From Macrotrachela quadricornifera (lineage: Eukaryota > Rotifera > Eurotatoria > Philodinida > Philodinidae), in NCBI GenBank assembly GCA_022393335.1, contig JAJEKB010021317.1, positions 748,678 through 812,677 on the forward strand: DNA of 64,000 bases, written 5' to 3'. How positions within the stretch are numbered: position 1 is the first letter of the stretch; every line of letters begins with the position of its first letter. The notes beneath the pieces are model-generated. The model did no database searches. It saw only the letters and a list, made by a program, of their open reading frames with translations, and was not told the DNA's origin. This document shows positions 35,095 through 47,355 of the stretch, piece by piece. A program made the translations under genes and the position numbers.

Positions 35095-37604
35095 TATAAT
35101 GAATTAATCACTAACAAGATTTTAGTTGTAATAGATAGAACGAATGGTAGTGATTGTGTACCTTGATTGAATTAAAATGGAATTGAATAATATACTCATT
35201 CAATCTATATTTTTCCTGGTATCTACGTAAAAATCGTATGTCAATTATACCGTTCCACTACAAAGTACAGCTTAAACATAAATATAAAACTCTGAATAGA
35301 TAGAATCATTGAGTTTTATTATGCTTCACTAGTCTACGACTCGTCCTTACTCTATACTCTATTTTATGAGACTATATTCTAGGCTAGGTATGTATTTTCT
35401 TCATCTTAAGAGGACCTCTATAAAAAGAAACGATTGTTTGTGAACATTGTGGAAATATGGTGAAGTTTAATGTTCGATTTGACTAATCAAAACAAAACCT
35501 CATATGACACTATACTGAAATCCAAAATATTAGAGAACACTGGCTTACTTATCGAACGTAACCAGGCGAATACTGTACATTTGGTCTCATTTCATTACTT
35601 CTCCAAGCTGAACTATGATGATCTGAAATTGTACTATTCATGCTACAGCATTCATATATTCTTATATATTTTCGACTAAAGATATTTTTAATCAAAAAAG
35701 CCCATATATTTGATGTAATACTATTGTAGCCTGGTAATTTTTCTATGAATTTGTATATTAAACCTCCTTTTAAATTCTACTCATGGGGAGTTATTCTACA
35801 AAACTATTTTTTCTCAAAGTAGGATGGGTAAAGGCTGATCATTACAGAGTTATTTAGAGAAAATGACTTCTCTTTTCTTTCAGTTTCATTTAATCTACAT
35901 ATGATACCTCCCTAGAAAACTGAAAAACTGTAACTAGAGTAACTTTGTAAGCCAAACAGTGAAACTCGAAGTATATATAATATGGAGAGATCAGGTTTTA
36001 ACAATCACATGAATTCTTCCAAGCTTGAAAGGACCAAATTCCTTTCACAAGACGAAGCACCTGAAAATTCTTTTTAATTTATTAAACTTTTTGTATTCAG
36101 CTAGTTCGAGACATAGATGGAATGTAAGTGTTCGAGCCAGCGGGTATTTAAAAATTAAATGTAAGGTACTTTGACAGCTTCTCAAAGTGCACAAAACCTG
36201 TCAAATGTATCTGCAACATTGATGAGAGAACTGGAGTAAAGAATATCTTCGTTTAGAACAATAACACGAGTGCCAGGGTTGGAACTGGTCCGACCTTTTC
36301 AAGTATGCAATGTTTTCTTAGCAAAGTACATCGAGGACAATTATCACCTGTACGTAGTTCATACATTTCTCTATCTATAGACATGATAAGTTCAGATGAA
36401 TTAAACATATATATGAAAATATAGCAATACATTTTAAATTACTGTTGAGCCACTGATGGAAAATTAAAAACTTGAACAAAGCTTTATGTTTTGAAAGATT
36501 AGTTCCTATCCAATATTTATGAATATATGCTGAAAGTTTACATCCATAATGCTCTATCGCATGCTACAATATTCGAATCAAATCGTTGTTTTAAAGGCGA
36601 ATAACTAAATCTTAATGATGATTTTAGGTATGGTCGATACGTGATTCGCACTACATTAGAAAACCTTTCAATGCAACCTCTATGAAGTTAAAAATGTCAA
36701 ACATGATGAAATTGATACTGTAAATGAATGGATTCAGTGTGACATATCGGTTTTTTGGAAGTACAATATAATTCTACAGTGAGTATGAGTAGAAAACTCT
36801 GTGAAATAAATATAAAGATAATGTGTGTGTGTCTGTGTGTGTTTCTATAAAATGCCATGAGGCTCATGACTCGTGATAATCCATATACACCCAGTTCGAA
36901 AAAATCGACCATCAGATCCTGTGGAATCTTACTAGGAAACCAACACAATTGGACAAGATCTAGAGTATTCCGACAACTTCTTCTCGCAATCTTGTACTAA
37001 GGAAATCGTCGGATTTTGCCAAATCCTATCGGACCCGATGAGGGTGTTTTCGACCCTAGTATTGATCATCATTTTTTATATACGACATTTCTACATCGCC
37101 AACGCTATGTGACGTTTATTTCTGACAGTCACGATCTATGGCGCCCTATAATTGCCGGTGGGAGAGTGCAAACTTTTACCTTAAATACTTCAGAAATCTC
37201 TTTCAGATCATATTTCATAAAATATGATATATGCGTGAGCTGACTTTAGTCGTATATAATTGATCAGAAAATGCCATATACTATTAATATAACATGAGAA
37301 CAGTGTCTGTTATTTATCGACTATCGTTTAAGTGGTCAGCAAAATAATGATTGAGCAGTGTAGAAATGAAATGGTCAATTATTAATAGTACAGAATTGTA
37401 ATTAATTTTTCACAATACGATCGGAAATTTCCGCATCTAGATATTTTCTAATACTTGTATAAACTCACGATCTTTTGGAATAAACGATTATCATCAAGCA
37501 AATGAATTCACAGATGAAAGTAGTTCAGTACGAGAGGGATTTATTAGATGAAGAAATGCCTAAAGAACAATGTGCAGATAATGAAAACAAACAAGTTTCG
37601 AATC
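35095..37604. other. Gene-poor region
   Basis: No gene was recognised. The open frames at 35470-35679, 36697-36948 and 37016-37243 have no domain and probably arise by chance. Confidence 0.4.
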
Positions 37605-37895
37605 AAAGAGAGAATATTTTATAATGCTGATGAAGCAGATGTGTCGATAAAAAATAAATGATCAAAACATTATACAAATTACACTCAACATGGAAGAAGA
37701 GTCTATTATAGATGCAAAAATGTCAGACGTTATAGTGCTCCATGCACTGCCTCTATTTCCTTACTCTATTATGCTAATAATGATAAAGTCATCATGTACA
37801 AAACTGAAGTTGACCATAATCATATTGATGACGAAGATCCTGATATAAATTAAACTGTAAAACAATGTATAGAAGAATTATATAATGATTGTTAA
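37605..37895 (+). pseudogene. FLYWCH-type zinc-finger remnant
   Basis: The frame reads YTQHGRRVYYRC (Cys), RRYSAPC (Cys), a strand-rich stretch, then EVDHNHID (His-x-His): the C-C-H-H arrangement of FLYWCH/WRKY-like DNA-binding fingers found in Mutator-like transposases and their domesticated relatives. An in-frame TGA at 37659 falls where the family has the conserved Trp, and a TAA at 37851 is followed by a few more plausible codons. Only the finger is preserved; no transposase core is visible nearby. It is a remnant. Confidence 0.6.
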
Positions 37896-40139
37896 TTCTC
37901 TTTATTAGTACTAATTCATAAATTCATACTGACAAAAGATTTTTCTACTGATCAAAAATCTATTTTTAACTGACCAACTTTTTTTTCTACTATTATTTAT
38001 ATCAAACATACTAACCATTTCAAAAAAGATTTATTACTATTTTCAAAACTGACCAGTCAATATTTATATTGCTCATCTCTATACTTTTTTACTGACCACT
38101 CAATACATTCGCTTATTTATCTAGGTGCGGTTCGATCCTCTTATATCATCAGTCTTCGAAAAGTTTTTAACAGTCATGCTATTGATATCTAGATTATTGT
38201 TGACTTATGAATATTTTTCGTCACAACAATAATTTTACTCAGAAACCACAGTGAGCGATAGAGAATCGATCATCGTAAACTACTAGGCATTTTCAGTTAG
38301 TGTCTAGACAGTGGTTCAAAATATATTTCCATATTTTCATATATATGTTTAATTCAATTGAGCTTATGATGTTCATAGATATAGTACTGTATGAACCACG
38401 CACAGTCGATAATACAAATCTAAGATCCTACGTAAAATGGCGAAGAGTAAAGTGAATTCGATGATTCCTTAATTAGGCTACATTTTCATACTGCACCATT
38501 CTTTGAATACGGTATTTCACTTGTCATGACGTATAATGGCGATACGAACCGAATAAGGTCAAAAAATGGCTTAACAAATCTCCAAAAGTTCTCAGTGACT
38601 CTTCAACATATATACTCGAATTTTTTTGTTTGAGAGAGTACGTCTCGATGCAATGCCTGTGCGAGCCATTTTTCTTAATTCTTACTTTTCACACGAGAAA
38701 AAAAGGATGACCAGTACAACTACTCCCTAAAAACTTTCAAAAATTTGAAAAAATTGGTGCTTGAATTTTAAAAAAGCATTTCAAAAAACCTCTTAGGCTA
38801 ACTCCTGCGGGATTAAAATGTTAAAAAGGATAGAGCTGTTATATTATAAATAGAAGACTTCACTAGCATATGTGTCAATTTTCAACAATAATCTTGTTAG
38901 CGCAGCTGCTTTGGGGCTAACATATGGAGCTCACATACCTCTTTTCTTGTCATTACGATGACAGAAAACATCTTGCAATTCTCAATGAAAAAATCTTACC
39001 TTGACGGATCATTTAGAGCAGTCTAGAATGTTCTAAGCGATATTATGATTAAGACGCTTTTTCTCATTGCTAGAAGAGTTTATGTATGGGCTGCCACCTC
39101 ATACTACTACTATAGAAACATACTCAATGACCTTTGTCTCCTCCCGATGCTGATCTGCTATGCTGTCGGTAACTGTCTGTGAGGGACGGTGGATAGTGGG
39201 TGCAAATTTTTGCTCCTAAACACTGCAGCACTCCTTTCAGTTCGTATGTCACAATAATAATCACAAAGCTTAATTCAAAATAATGGGCTCTCATAGATAC
39301 TGCCAGAGATGGGCAAGTCAAGTTACAAATCAACTAAGGAAAACCGATCTGATTATGCGCTTCAAACATCTCTTTCTTGGGAAACTGAGGGTAACTATGA
39401 ATATTGAAAGGAAAACAAAGAAATAGTTTGGTAAACTATGTATGACTGCTAGCTAAATAAGACTTCGTAGTAAGTTTGCGGTCTAATATATGTTACATTA
39501 AGCCAAGAAACATTTCACTTGACTTGTAAAAACCTCTGACTTGCCTATCTCTGGACACTGCAGTTTTAGATGCTCTTTCAAACAAAAGAAAATATTTGAC
39601 TTGATATAGTACTACGGTAGAATTCCGCTAAAGATACGGAAAACTACCATATATAAAAAGACATGTATAGTAAAATTGTTATACTTCTATCCAAGGAAGA
39701 GAAATTGAGCTGAAATTTTCGGTGGTACAAGAACAACTCATCCCCAGTATGCACAGAAATTTTTAGTTCTATATAATGCATTAACACGGAGATCATGTTT
39801 TAATAAGATGACAAAATGAAGTTGGTGAGAGATTATATTTTGAGGGGAGACTCTTAAGACTAATAGTTGGGTCCTATTGATCAAAACGTCGACATTTCAT
39901 CGTTTTACAATGATGAGATGAGTTTTTCTAGATACCTTCGTGATGACAAAGCAGCCTGTTATTTTTCTTACTTACGTCTCTTTCATCTGCCACATGACAA
40001 CGAACAAATAAGAGGACATTTTCTTTATCTCCACTTTTTATTCGTTTTAACGATGAAATATCTCGACTCTTATCTTATTCTCGTCATTGATGAAGCTTCG
40101 AGACGTTATTTGAAAACTCGATTAGTATTATACAACTCG
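37896..40139. other. Intergenic region, nothing recognised
   Basis: The frame at 39867-40160 is open but has no recognisable domain or signal. The rest is AT-rich without structure I can support. Confidence 0.4.
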
Positions 40140-41799
40140 AGGTGTAGACCATACGGCTGAGCCGCCGCCCCAATAAACGAAAATTTTTGATAGTGTGGAC
40201 CGCCACCACCGGGGTATTTATAAATATTGAACATTTCTCGTTATTTTTCATCCGTAGAATTTATAATCAATCATATGTGTTGTTCATAAATGCGCAAGAA
40301 AAAAATTTTTTTTTCAGCAAAAAAATATTAATATCTATTAATACTGTCAGCACTATTTCAATCATCAATAATCTTAGTGACTTTTTAGTTATCAATATAA
40401 TTGTTGATTTGCGAATATATTCTAGTTATAGTGGAGAGCATTACTTTTTCATATCATTTTTGTTATTACGGCCCACAAAAATTGAAAATATACCTTTCCA
40501 TTTTTTTGTCTTTTATTACTGCACATTTTTATCTATTAATTTATTATATATAGGAAGAAAACCCAGAATGCATCGCATCTTTTAGTATATTTATATTGAA
40601 CATCAAAGGCAGCTTAAAGTATAAAATGTATTAGAAGAAAAAGTGACACTTTTTTTTTATATACAGAATGTCCATAATGTTGTAACATATTTTTATTTTG
40701 CATATAACTGGGCTTAAATAAATGACAAAACGTTACATTTTTTTCCAAAAAATAGGTCATGAAAAGCTCTATAACAGCTGTACAATCGAATTTGGATTTA
40801 CTTTCCTGATGATTTTCTCATACTCAAGATGAACAACTTACATAACGGTGTCGCTTCCTATCATTTTTGAAAATACTCCGAAGACTTTTCGATTTGATAT
40901 AGGATTTTGTCTACAGTAATTTTGTAGAACTTTCAACGACACTTCTTTTAAAAGAAAACTCGATATTTCATCATTTTTCCAGATTGAGGTATATGAAAGA
41001 TAAAAATGGTTTCCAAGATTTTTACTCTCATTGGAATTGGTACTAAAATATTAACCACTTCTTTTGAGTACAGGAAAAACCGTCAGAACAGGTAAAAACC
41101 AATTAGATAATACAGCTTTCTAGAGCTTTTCACTGTGCACCTTTTGGGAAAAAGAATTAACATTTTCTCATTCACTTATACTAACATATATGCGAAACCA
41201 AAATTGCTACAACATGCAAAAGCCTGTAAAAAACAGATGACCATTTTTTTTTCTAACACATTTTGAATTGTATTTGATGTTTAACGTAAATATGCCACAA
41301 GATACAGAGCATCCTGAGATTTCTTCTTACATGTAGTACGTTAATAGATAAAAATATATGGTAGTACAAATAAAAGAAATCGAAGGGTAAATTTAAAATT
41401 TGCATGGACTGTAATCTTTTTTTTTAATTATGACTATTAATTATCGATGCAATTATCAGTCTGTTGGTCTACACTAATTATAATGATCGTTCTTTTTATT
41501 TGTATATTGTCATGCTTCTTGATAAAAAAGAATTGATGATTTGAATAAAATCCTTTTTATTGGCATAAAAATATCTAACGCGTCATAACAGAAAGTACAG
41601 TTATATAATGTGTATTGTGTTGAAAAAGTAATGAACAAGGGTTGAAATAAATAGAAATCTCTCTTTTTCAAAAGAAAACTTCAATTTTAAATGTAGCCGC
41701 CGCCTTCGCACAAAAACCTATAAATATCAGTCGACGCTGCCGTCGTAAAAAGTTTTAAACGATTGTAGCCGTCACCATTCAACCCTTCGGCTTACACCT
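40140..41799. repeat. Unclassified element with GC-rich imperfect inverted ends
   Basis: The left end begins AGGTGTAGACCATACGGC and contains GC-rich stretches (GCCGCCGCCCC, GGACCGCCACCACC). The reverse complement of the right end begins AGGTGTAAGCCGAAGGG and has matching GC-rich blocks and a shared TATTTATA tract about 90 bp in. The ends stand out from AT-rich surroundings. The interior of about 1.5 kb has no recognisable protein; the 40187-40585 frame is hydrophobic and without a domain. It is probably a non-autonomous DNA transposon. The target duplication is not resolved. Confidence 0.45.
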
Positions 41800-43039
41800 C
41801 TATATACATTGGCATGGAGAGAATTTCGAAAAGAATTTTCGGCAACTTATCAGTCTACTCGAAGATAATTTATTTCTCTATTTCAATAATAACAAACTTA
41901 TTATAGTTCGTTTTGATGATCATATTTAAAATGCTATATTTCTTAATGTTGTATCTGACAATACTTTTTTGAATTTTTTATCATTAAATAAAACTTTCCG
42001 TGATAATCGTGTCAATATATTCATCCAATTAATTAATGTATAAAAAAAATATTTTCTCTATGTGACTATATTTGTTCCATATTGTTATGAGAATTCCAAA
42101 GAAATATGCATATCTCTTCTGAAATCTTTATTGGATCATCAATGGCTCAGTTCTATACAGACTACTCTTTACTTCCAGAAGATGTTAGTGAGGATAACTC
42201 TATCATAGTCATCTTTGTTTCTTCTATCTTCACCTTAAATAAACTCCATTGCATGCTATTTCATGAATTAGATATTTCGATGGATGAATGCGTACCATTA
42301 GGGATGATAATAGTTGAATTATTATGTAAATCTATCTTTAATGTATCTTAATGCATTCAAAACGTGATGATTGACCTTTGACAATAAAGCGAACGCATTT
42401 TACTCTCAAAAGCCTTCAAGAACTTGTCTATGAAGAGAAAGTCTTGCACTGTGACTACATTTTGAAATCAAATTTTGTCAAACACTTAGAAAAATATGTT
42501 TGATTTGAATAATTTCATATAACATAAGACTTATTTTCAGAATAAGTACTTATGTATCTTTTGTTCTAGAAGATCTGATAAAGTTATATAAATTCTCGTT
42601 ATATTACTCCTTGGGAATAGGTAGAGAAACAGACAAAAACTACAGGTGTTGATTTTTTTTCTCATGTGTAATTGTGAAATAATTCATTTATAGAATGAGA
42701 AGAAGAAAATTTATCATTCAAATATCATTAATGTTCTCTATAGCTTGAACTATATTAATGATTAATCTACAGAGCATTTTTCTACCCAATATGTTGTATC
42801 TACAGGAAATAAAATCGAATAACAATGAAATACTTGGATGACGCAAGTATTTTTTGTCAGATAAACAGTTGACTCTTGTTTAAAATATTTCGTAAGTTTC
42901 TTTCGATGAAAGTATGATAAAAAATATGAGATTGACCAGAACTATCAGTCTTCCAGTTAAAAGCCGGATGTATTAACTAATCATACCAGAAGAGCACAAG
43001 GATATATGATATTTTCAGATTACTGTCTAGACAATGTTC
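41800..43039. other. Intergenic region with decayed reading frames
   Basis: Broken readings on the plus strand around 41830-42350 (for example FRQLISLLEDNLFLYFNNNK and the frame 42106-42351) look like fragments of a lost gene, but I cannot name a family. Confidence 0.35.
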
Positions 43040-43655
43040 ATTTTAGAGTAATGCGCCGTTTTCTTCAACAATATTTTCTAAGTGTTTTGTTTCATGTTTT
43101 GATAAACTACATCCATCTAATTTAAATAAAAATTTTCGATTCGATTCTATAAGGTTAATGAATACATCAATTGAATCATCCGTAATTAGCTTTTTTTAAC
43201 ATAAATATAGCGAGTGAATATGAATCTGTCAGATATTTGACACCTTAATATATTATATTACAGTATATTGTCAATAGTTTAGCTAACTATCAAACTTCTT
43301 CATCTCTGATTGGATTTTCATTGATATCAAGATGCTATAAAGTGATGTTTGTTTTTAGTTCTTGAATAAGAAGTACAATACCAATTGTTTTTATCTTATT
43401 CTGACGTAAATTACGTATAAAATATGAATTGTCTTTTAGAGTTTGCTTAAAAATAGCATGCACATCACGATCATTTAGACTTCCTCCATCTAATTTAGCA
43501 TAATTAGGAGTGATATTATGAAGTACACCATTACGAATCATAGTCAGTTTCACTTTTTCCTTTCGTTTCAACCTTGTCTGAATTTTTTTTCTACATAATT
43601 TGATGTCATCTATCATAAGAAAACCAATTATTATATGCTTCTCCAAATCACACAA
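43040..43655 (-). pseudogene. Leucine-rich-repeat (RNH1/NLR-type) remnant, copy A
   Basis: The 106-residue open frame 43335-43655 ends in LRQNKIKTIGIVLLIQELKTNITL, the 28-residue ribonuclease-inhibitor-type LRR pattern. Past a stop the reading continues with HLDINENPIRDEE, and further on with FKLDGCSLSKHETKHLENIVEEN. Stops and frameshifts interrupt it. Such LRRs bind proteins in RNH1 and NLR receptors, but no NACHT or other domain is seen here. A diverged copy lies at 53570-53830. Confidence 0.55.
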
Positions 43656-43854
43656 TCTGTATGAAATGATGTTTAAAAAGTAATTAAATATTTCGAAATT
43701 TTTATCTATGAAAAGAGGTCAAGCCTTCGATCGAGAATAGCATCATCACGAAAAACTATTATACGTTTTTTCATCATTACAATAAATCAATCGAACGAAT
43801 AATCATTGCAAAAATAACAGTCAAAACAGATCAACTCTATTTAAAAAAAAAGAA

Positions 43855-43956
43855 CGAGTATCGAATTAACCCTGAGCCATGGTCCCGAAAGACCGATGCT
43901 TATGCTTCAGGCTCATTAGCAGTGAGTTAACGTTCGACTCAAGGTCGCGGCTCGTT
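43855..43956. ncRNA. Conserved structured block, copy A (candidate RNA, strand unknown)
   Basis: These 102 bp are identical to 54130-54231, although flanking homologous sequence is heavily diverged. The block can close on itself: a terminal AACGAG/CTCGTT pairing, an internal GAGCC/GGCTC stem enclosing a GGTC-CCGAAA-GACC hairpin, and a TGAGT/ACTCA hairpin. Similarity continues to about 44018 with three mismatches. It contains tRNA-like phrases (TTAGCAGTGAGTT, GTTCGACTC) but not tRNA spacing. A structured RNA, a SINE piece or a protected regulatory element are all possible. Confidence 0.35.
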
Positions 43957-44069
43957 ATTTCATCTTCTTTAGTTGACAGTATTTATTTTGTAAGTATATT
44001 CATATGGTGAAATTACAATCCGTTCTGCTATTCTCTTTCTACCGATGAGTCAGCTAATGTCGATAAATT

Positions 44070-44660
44070 TTGCACGTTTTTATTTTCAAAACTCTGAGCA
44101 ATTACATTTTACAGTTCTAACAAAGTAACTAATTGCTTTGAATTTGCCATGCCTTAAATGAAAAGTGAAAGTAAGAATTCGATACTTACACAATAAATTC
44201 AGACCTTCTTACATTTCTTTAGTGTTTTTTGTAGATTGATAATTCAAATTTCGAATGTATTAAATACCATCATAAAAATCATAAAAGTATATAAGAAACT
44301 AAATTAATTTCTTGGAATTTTTTTAAAATAAATTTTGAAAATTTAATGTTTTTATTTTTTCAAGAGGTTCAATCAGTTAAAGCATTTTTTTAAAACTAAG
44401 AAATCGACACCTTCAGTTTTTCTGACAGGTATTTTTGAAAAGAAAACATTCTTAATTAATAAATTCTTGGATAAATAAAACTGCAGGAGGTAATTCCTAA
44501 AGTTCAAATCATCATATCAATTACGAAGAAAAGAATAAACAACGTATTTTTATTTCACACATTCGATCCGAGTGGTGGTCTCATAGATAGAACTTTCGAG
44601 ATTTTAGAAAGAACATAAATAGAAATCACTTTGTTTCATTCTCGAATGTAGAGAAATTCA
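44070..44660. other. AT-rich flank between duplicated segment and PLE
   Basis: Weak similarity to 54480-54560 continues to about 44200, being the end of the duplicated segment. No gene is present. Confidence 0.4.
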
Positions 44661-44677
44661 AAAAGAGTATTCTACAA

Positions 44678-44797
44678 ATAAAGATAGAATGAAGTATAAA
44701 ATTATAACGAACATTATGATTTACTAATCATATACGTATTTATTGATATTTTGACAATATACATTTGTCATCATCAGAATAAACACATTTTTTATTT
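44678..44797 (-). repeat. Penelope-like element terminal repeat, copy 1
   Basis: The segment from ATAAAGATAGAATGAAGTAT to CACATTTTTTATT recurs in the same orientation at 50089-50192 and inverted at 50332-50452. Read on the minus strand it carries CTGATGA followed by a short stem and AAAA where copy 3 has GAAA, a degraded hammerhead-like core. Confidence 0.7.
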
Positions 44798-45132
44798 GAG
44801 TCTGACCAAAAGTTCATGCACTTTTAAAAAAATGTGAAGATAAAGAGATAGTTTCAGTCGTATTTTATTAAATGTTCCAGATAATCCTCATGATTATTTA
44901 TAAAAAATTTCATTCTATCTAATAGTTGGCCAAAAGTTTTTTTTTATATTCTTCTTCTCGAATATTTTGCACCATCTTGTATACCGCTCGAGCTAATGAT
45001 TTTTCATTTGATGGATCAGTTAAATTACGCTTGATATAATCATTTAACCAATAATCACATGGAGCAAGATCAGGTGAATATGGTGGATGCAGCATTATAT
45101 TAATACTTTCTTCTGTTAAATAATTAATAATA

Positions 45133-47355
45133 CAGTAGAACCTCACTAATCTGAACACCGTCGGTTCCACCAAAAATGTTCACAATGACGGGGTGATCAC
45201 AATGGAGGGCGTTCGACAAAAATTAATCTAAACACAGTCTTTTACTATTCCCTGTTCTACCTGAATATAACTTTATCATTTTATTCAATAAATTATCATT
45301 ATTTATCACAAAATACTATTTGATACAGCTGGTTTAAATAATAAATGAAGATTTTCTTCAAATACGCTGGAAATACTCATGAATAGTTTTCTGTTTCAAA
45401 TGGCTTCCATCAAGATAAAGATCAATTAGTTTCGATTGAAACTGAAGAACCAAAGAATGTAGTTCAGGATGATTTGTTGTTGTTAACAGGTGTAAACGAC
45501 GCACCATTTGTACAGCTTCAGACAATGATGGTGGTTCTTCAAATGCTCTCTCTTCATCTGCATCTACGTTTTCATTTGAAATTCCATCAGTTGCTAAGAT
45601 TTTCTCTGAACCATCATTCCAAACATTAAAAGCTGGTATATCATCATCAATACTCTAGATGATTCAAAAAATAAATTGTCAAATATTGTCTTAATTATAT
45701 ACGAATTGGTTCATCGCAAACTTACCACGAAATCACCTGCACACATTGTATCACCACCAATAAATACATGTTTAAGTACTTTACTAAGTTCAATCAAACT
45801 TGTATCTACTTGTACAACATCTTCATTGTCGCGTGTTGTTGTTGAAGATGCAAGCGAGAAAGAACTAGAAGTTCTAAAACCAGCTGCTTTAAAAGTATTC
45901 TGGATTGTTGTTCTATTCACAGCTTTCCATGCACCATCAATCCACCACACTGCATCTAGTGCAGTTATATTGATATCATCAACAGAAATAGCTGAATCAG
46001 CATTTGCAATCAGATGTTGCACTAGCTGTTTTCTATAATGTGCTTTGAACGCTCTGATTATTCCTTGATCCAATGGTTGGATTTTGGCGGTTGTATTTGC
46101 CGGAAAGAACTTTAAATTGATATATTCCAACTTGATGTCTGATGGATGTACAGGAGCGTTGTCTAAAAATAATATAATCTTCCGATTTTCTTTTTGCATC
46201 ATTACATCCAAATCATTTAGCCATTTGGTAAAAAGAAAAGCGTTCATCCACGAAGTACGATTAGAGCACCATGTAACTGGTAATTGTTTAATATTAAGAC
46301 CTTTGAAGCACCGTGGTCGTGCAGATTTACCTAGAATGAAAGAAAAATTATCTGCAAAAAATAACAAAAAAGTACTCACCTATTACTAATGGTTTCAGTT
46401 TATGAGTACCTGTCCAATTGGTACATAAAAGTACGGTATACCTGTCTTTAGCACGTTTACCACCTTTGCAATCATCTTTTTTAACAGCAAATGTACGATC
46501 AGGCATTAATTTAAAAAACAGTCCTGTTTCATCACAGTTGTACACATCATCGGGTTCATAATTTTCAAGAATTACCGACAAACGAGAAGTCCAATCTTCA
46601 ATTGTTTCAATATTAACACTAGCTGCTTCACCAGATATGATTTTAAATTGAATATTATAACGAGATTTGAATCGATCGAGCCAACCATTGCTTGCTTTAA
46701 ATCCATTTGTATCACCTAATTCTCCGGCCACCTTGAGGGAATACTCCTGTAATATCGGCCCAGATATGGGTATTCTTTTTGATCTTTGAAGAATAAACCA
46801 TTCATAAGTTCTCTCACTTATTTCATGAGTAAGGTTGTTAGCTGGTTTTCGTTTCATTCTTTTGTTCTTATTACATTCATAATCGTCAAGATATTCATTT
46901 TTTCGTTTAAGAATATTTGATATACTGCCAACTGATACGTTGAATTTATCTTTCAACTGCCTATAAGACATTCCTTGTTCATTGTCTTTAATTAAATTAA
47001 CTTTTTGTTGTAAGTTTAAGTCATTTCTTGTAACCATAATTAATAGACAAATATTGACAGAATGTTTCTCTTAGTGTTTCTATTGTCTCTCTTCATTCTT
47101 TTCTTCCTGTAGTCCGTATGGATACAACTACATAACCAATAAAATTCATTTTATTTTGTAGCGACATCTAGTATTGTTCACATTAAGAGTTTAATATATA
47201 CAGCCGGGACCACAAAAAGTGTTCACATTTCTGAATGAAGGGGTGTTCATAAAGGAAGGGTGCGAAACCAGCAAAATGTGCTCGGGCGTTCCTGGAGGTG
47301 TTCAGTTAAACCGGTTGTTCATAAAGGAGGGAGTTCAGTATACAAGGTTCTACTG
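45133..47355 (-). mobile_element. Tigger/pogo DNA transposon, apparently intact
   Basis: A 2223-bp element with TA target duplications (45131-45132 and 47356-47357) and terminal inverted repeats starting CAGTAGAACCT at both ends, followed by subterminal TGAAC/GTTCA-type repeats. It holds one three-exon transposase gene without lesions, so it is the youngest and possibly still competent element in the window. Confidence 0.93.
45358..47037 (-). CDS. Tigger/pogo transposase, complete, three exons
   Basis: Exons 47037-46380, 46330-45726 and 45654-45358 join through GT-AG introns of 49 and 71 bp into 519 residues without stops. Order: N-terminal CENP-B-type helix-turn-helix (LNLQQKVNLIKDNEQGMSYR), a second CENP-B HTH domain (about residues 65-130), then the DDE domain with catalytic aspartates in YNCDETGLFF, LFLDNAPVHP and IQPLDQGIIRAF. 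The last residues, QKTIHEYF, fit the PCNA-binding PIP-box consensus Q-x-x-I-x-x-aromatic-aromatic; a PCNA-binding motif is known in Drosophila pogo transposase. It would excise and insert its element at TA in the nucleus. Confidence 0.93.

Noticed and set aside
36824..36850. (GT)n run as a telomere-like tract
   Set aside because: Short GTGTGTGTCTGTGTGTG microsatellite only.
39867..40160. 97-residue open frame
   Set aside because: No domain, no signal, no related sequence in the window; likely chance.
42106..42351. 81-residue open frame
   Set aside because: No recognised family; adjacent broken readings hint at a lost gene, but this cannot be supported.
43855..43956. tRNA or tRNA-SINE call for the conserved block
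   Set aside because: A-box-like TTAGCAGTGAGTT and B-box-like GTTCGACTC are present but only about 15 bases apart, and no acceptor, anticodon and T-arm set can be folded.
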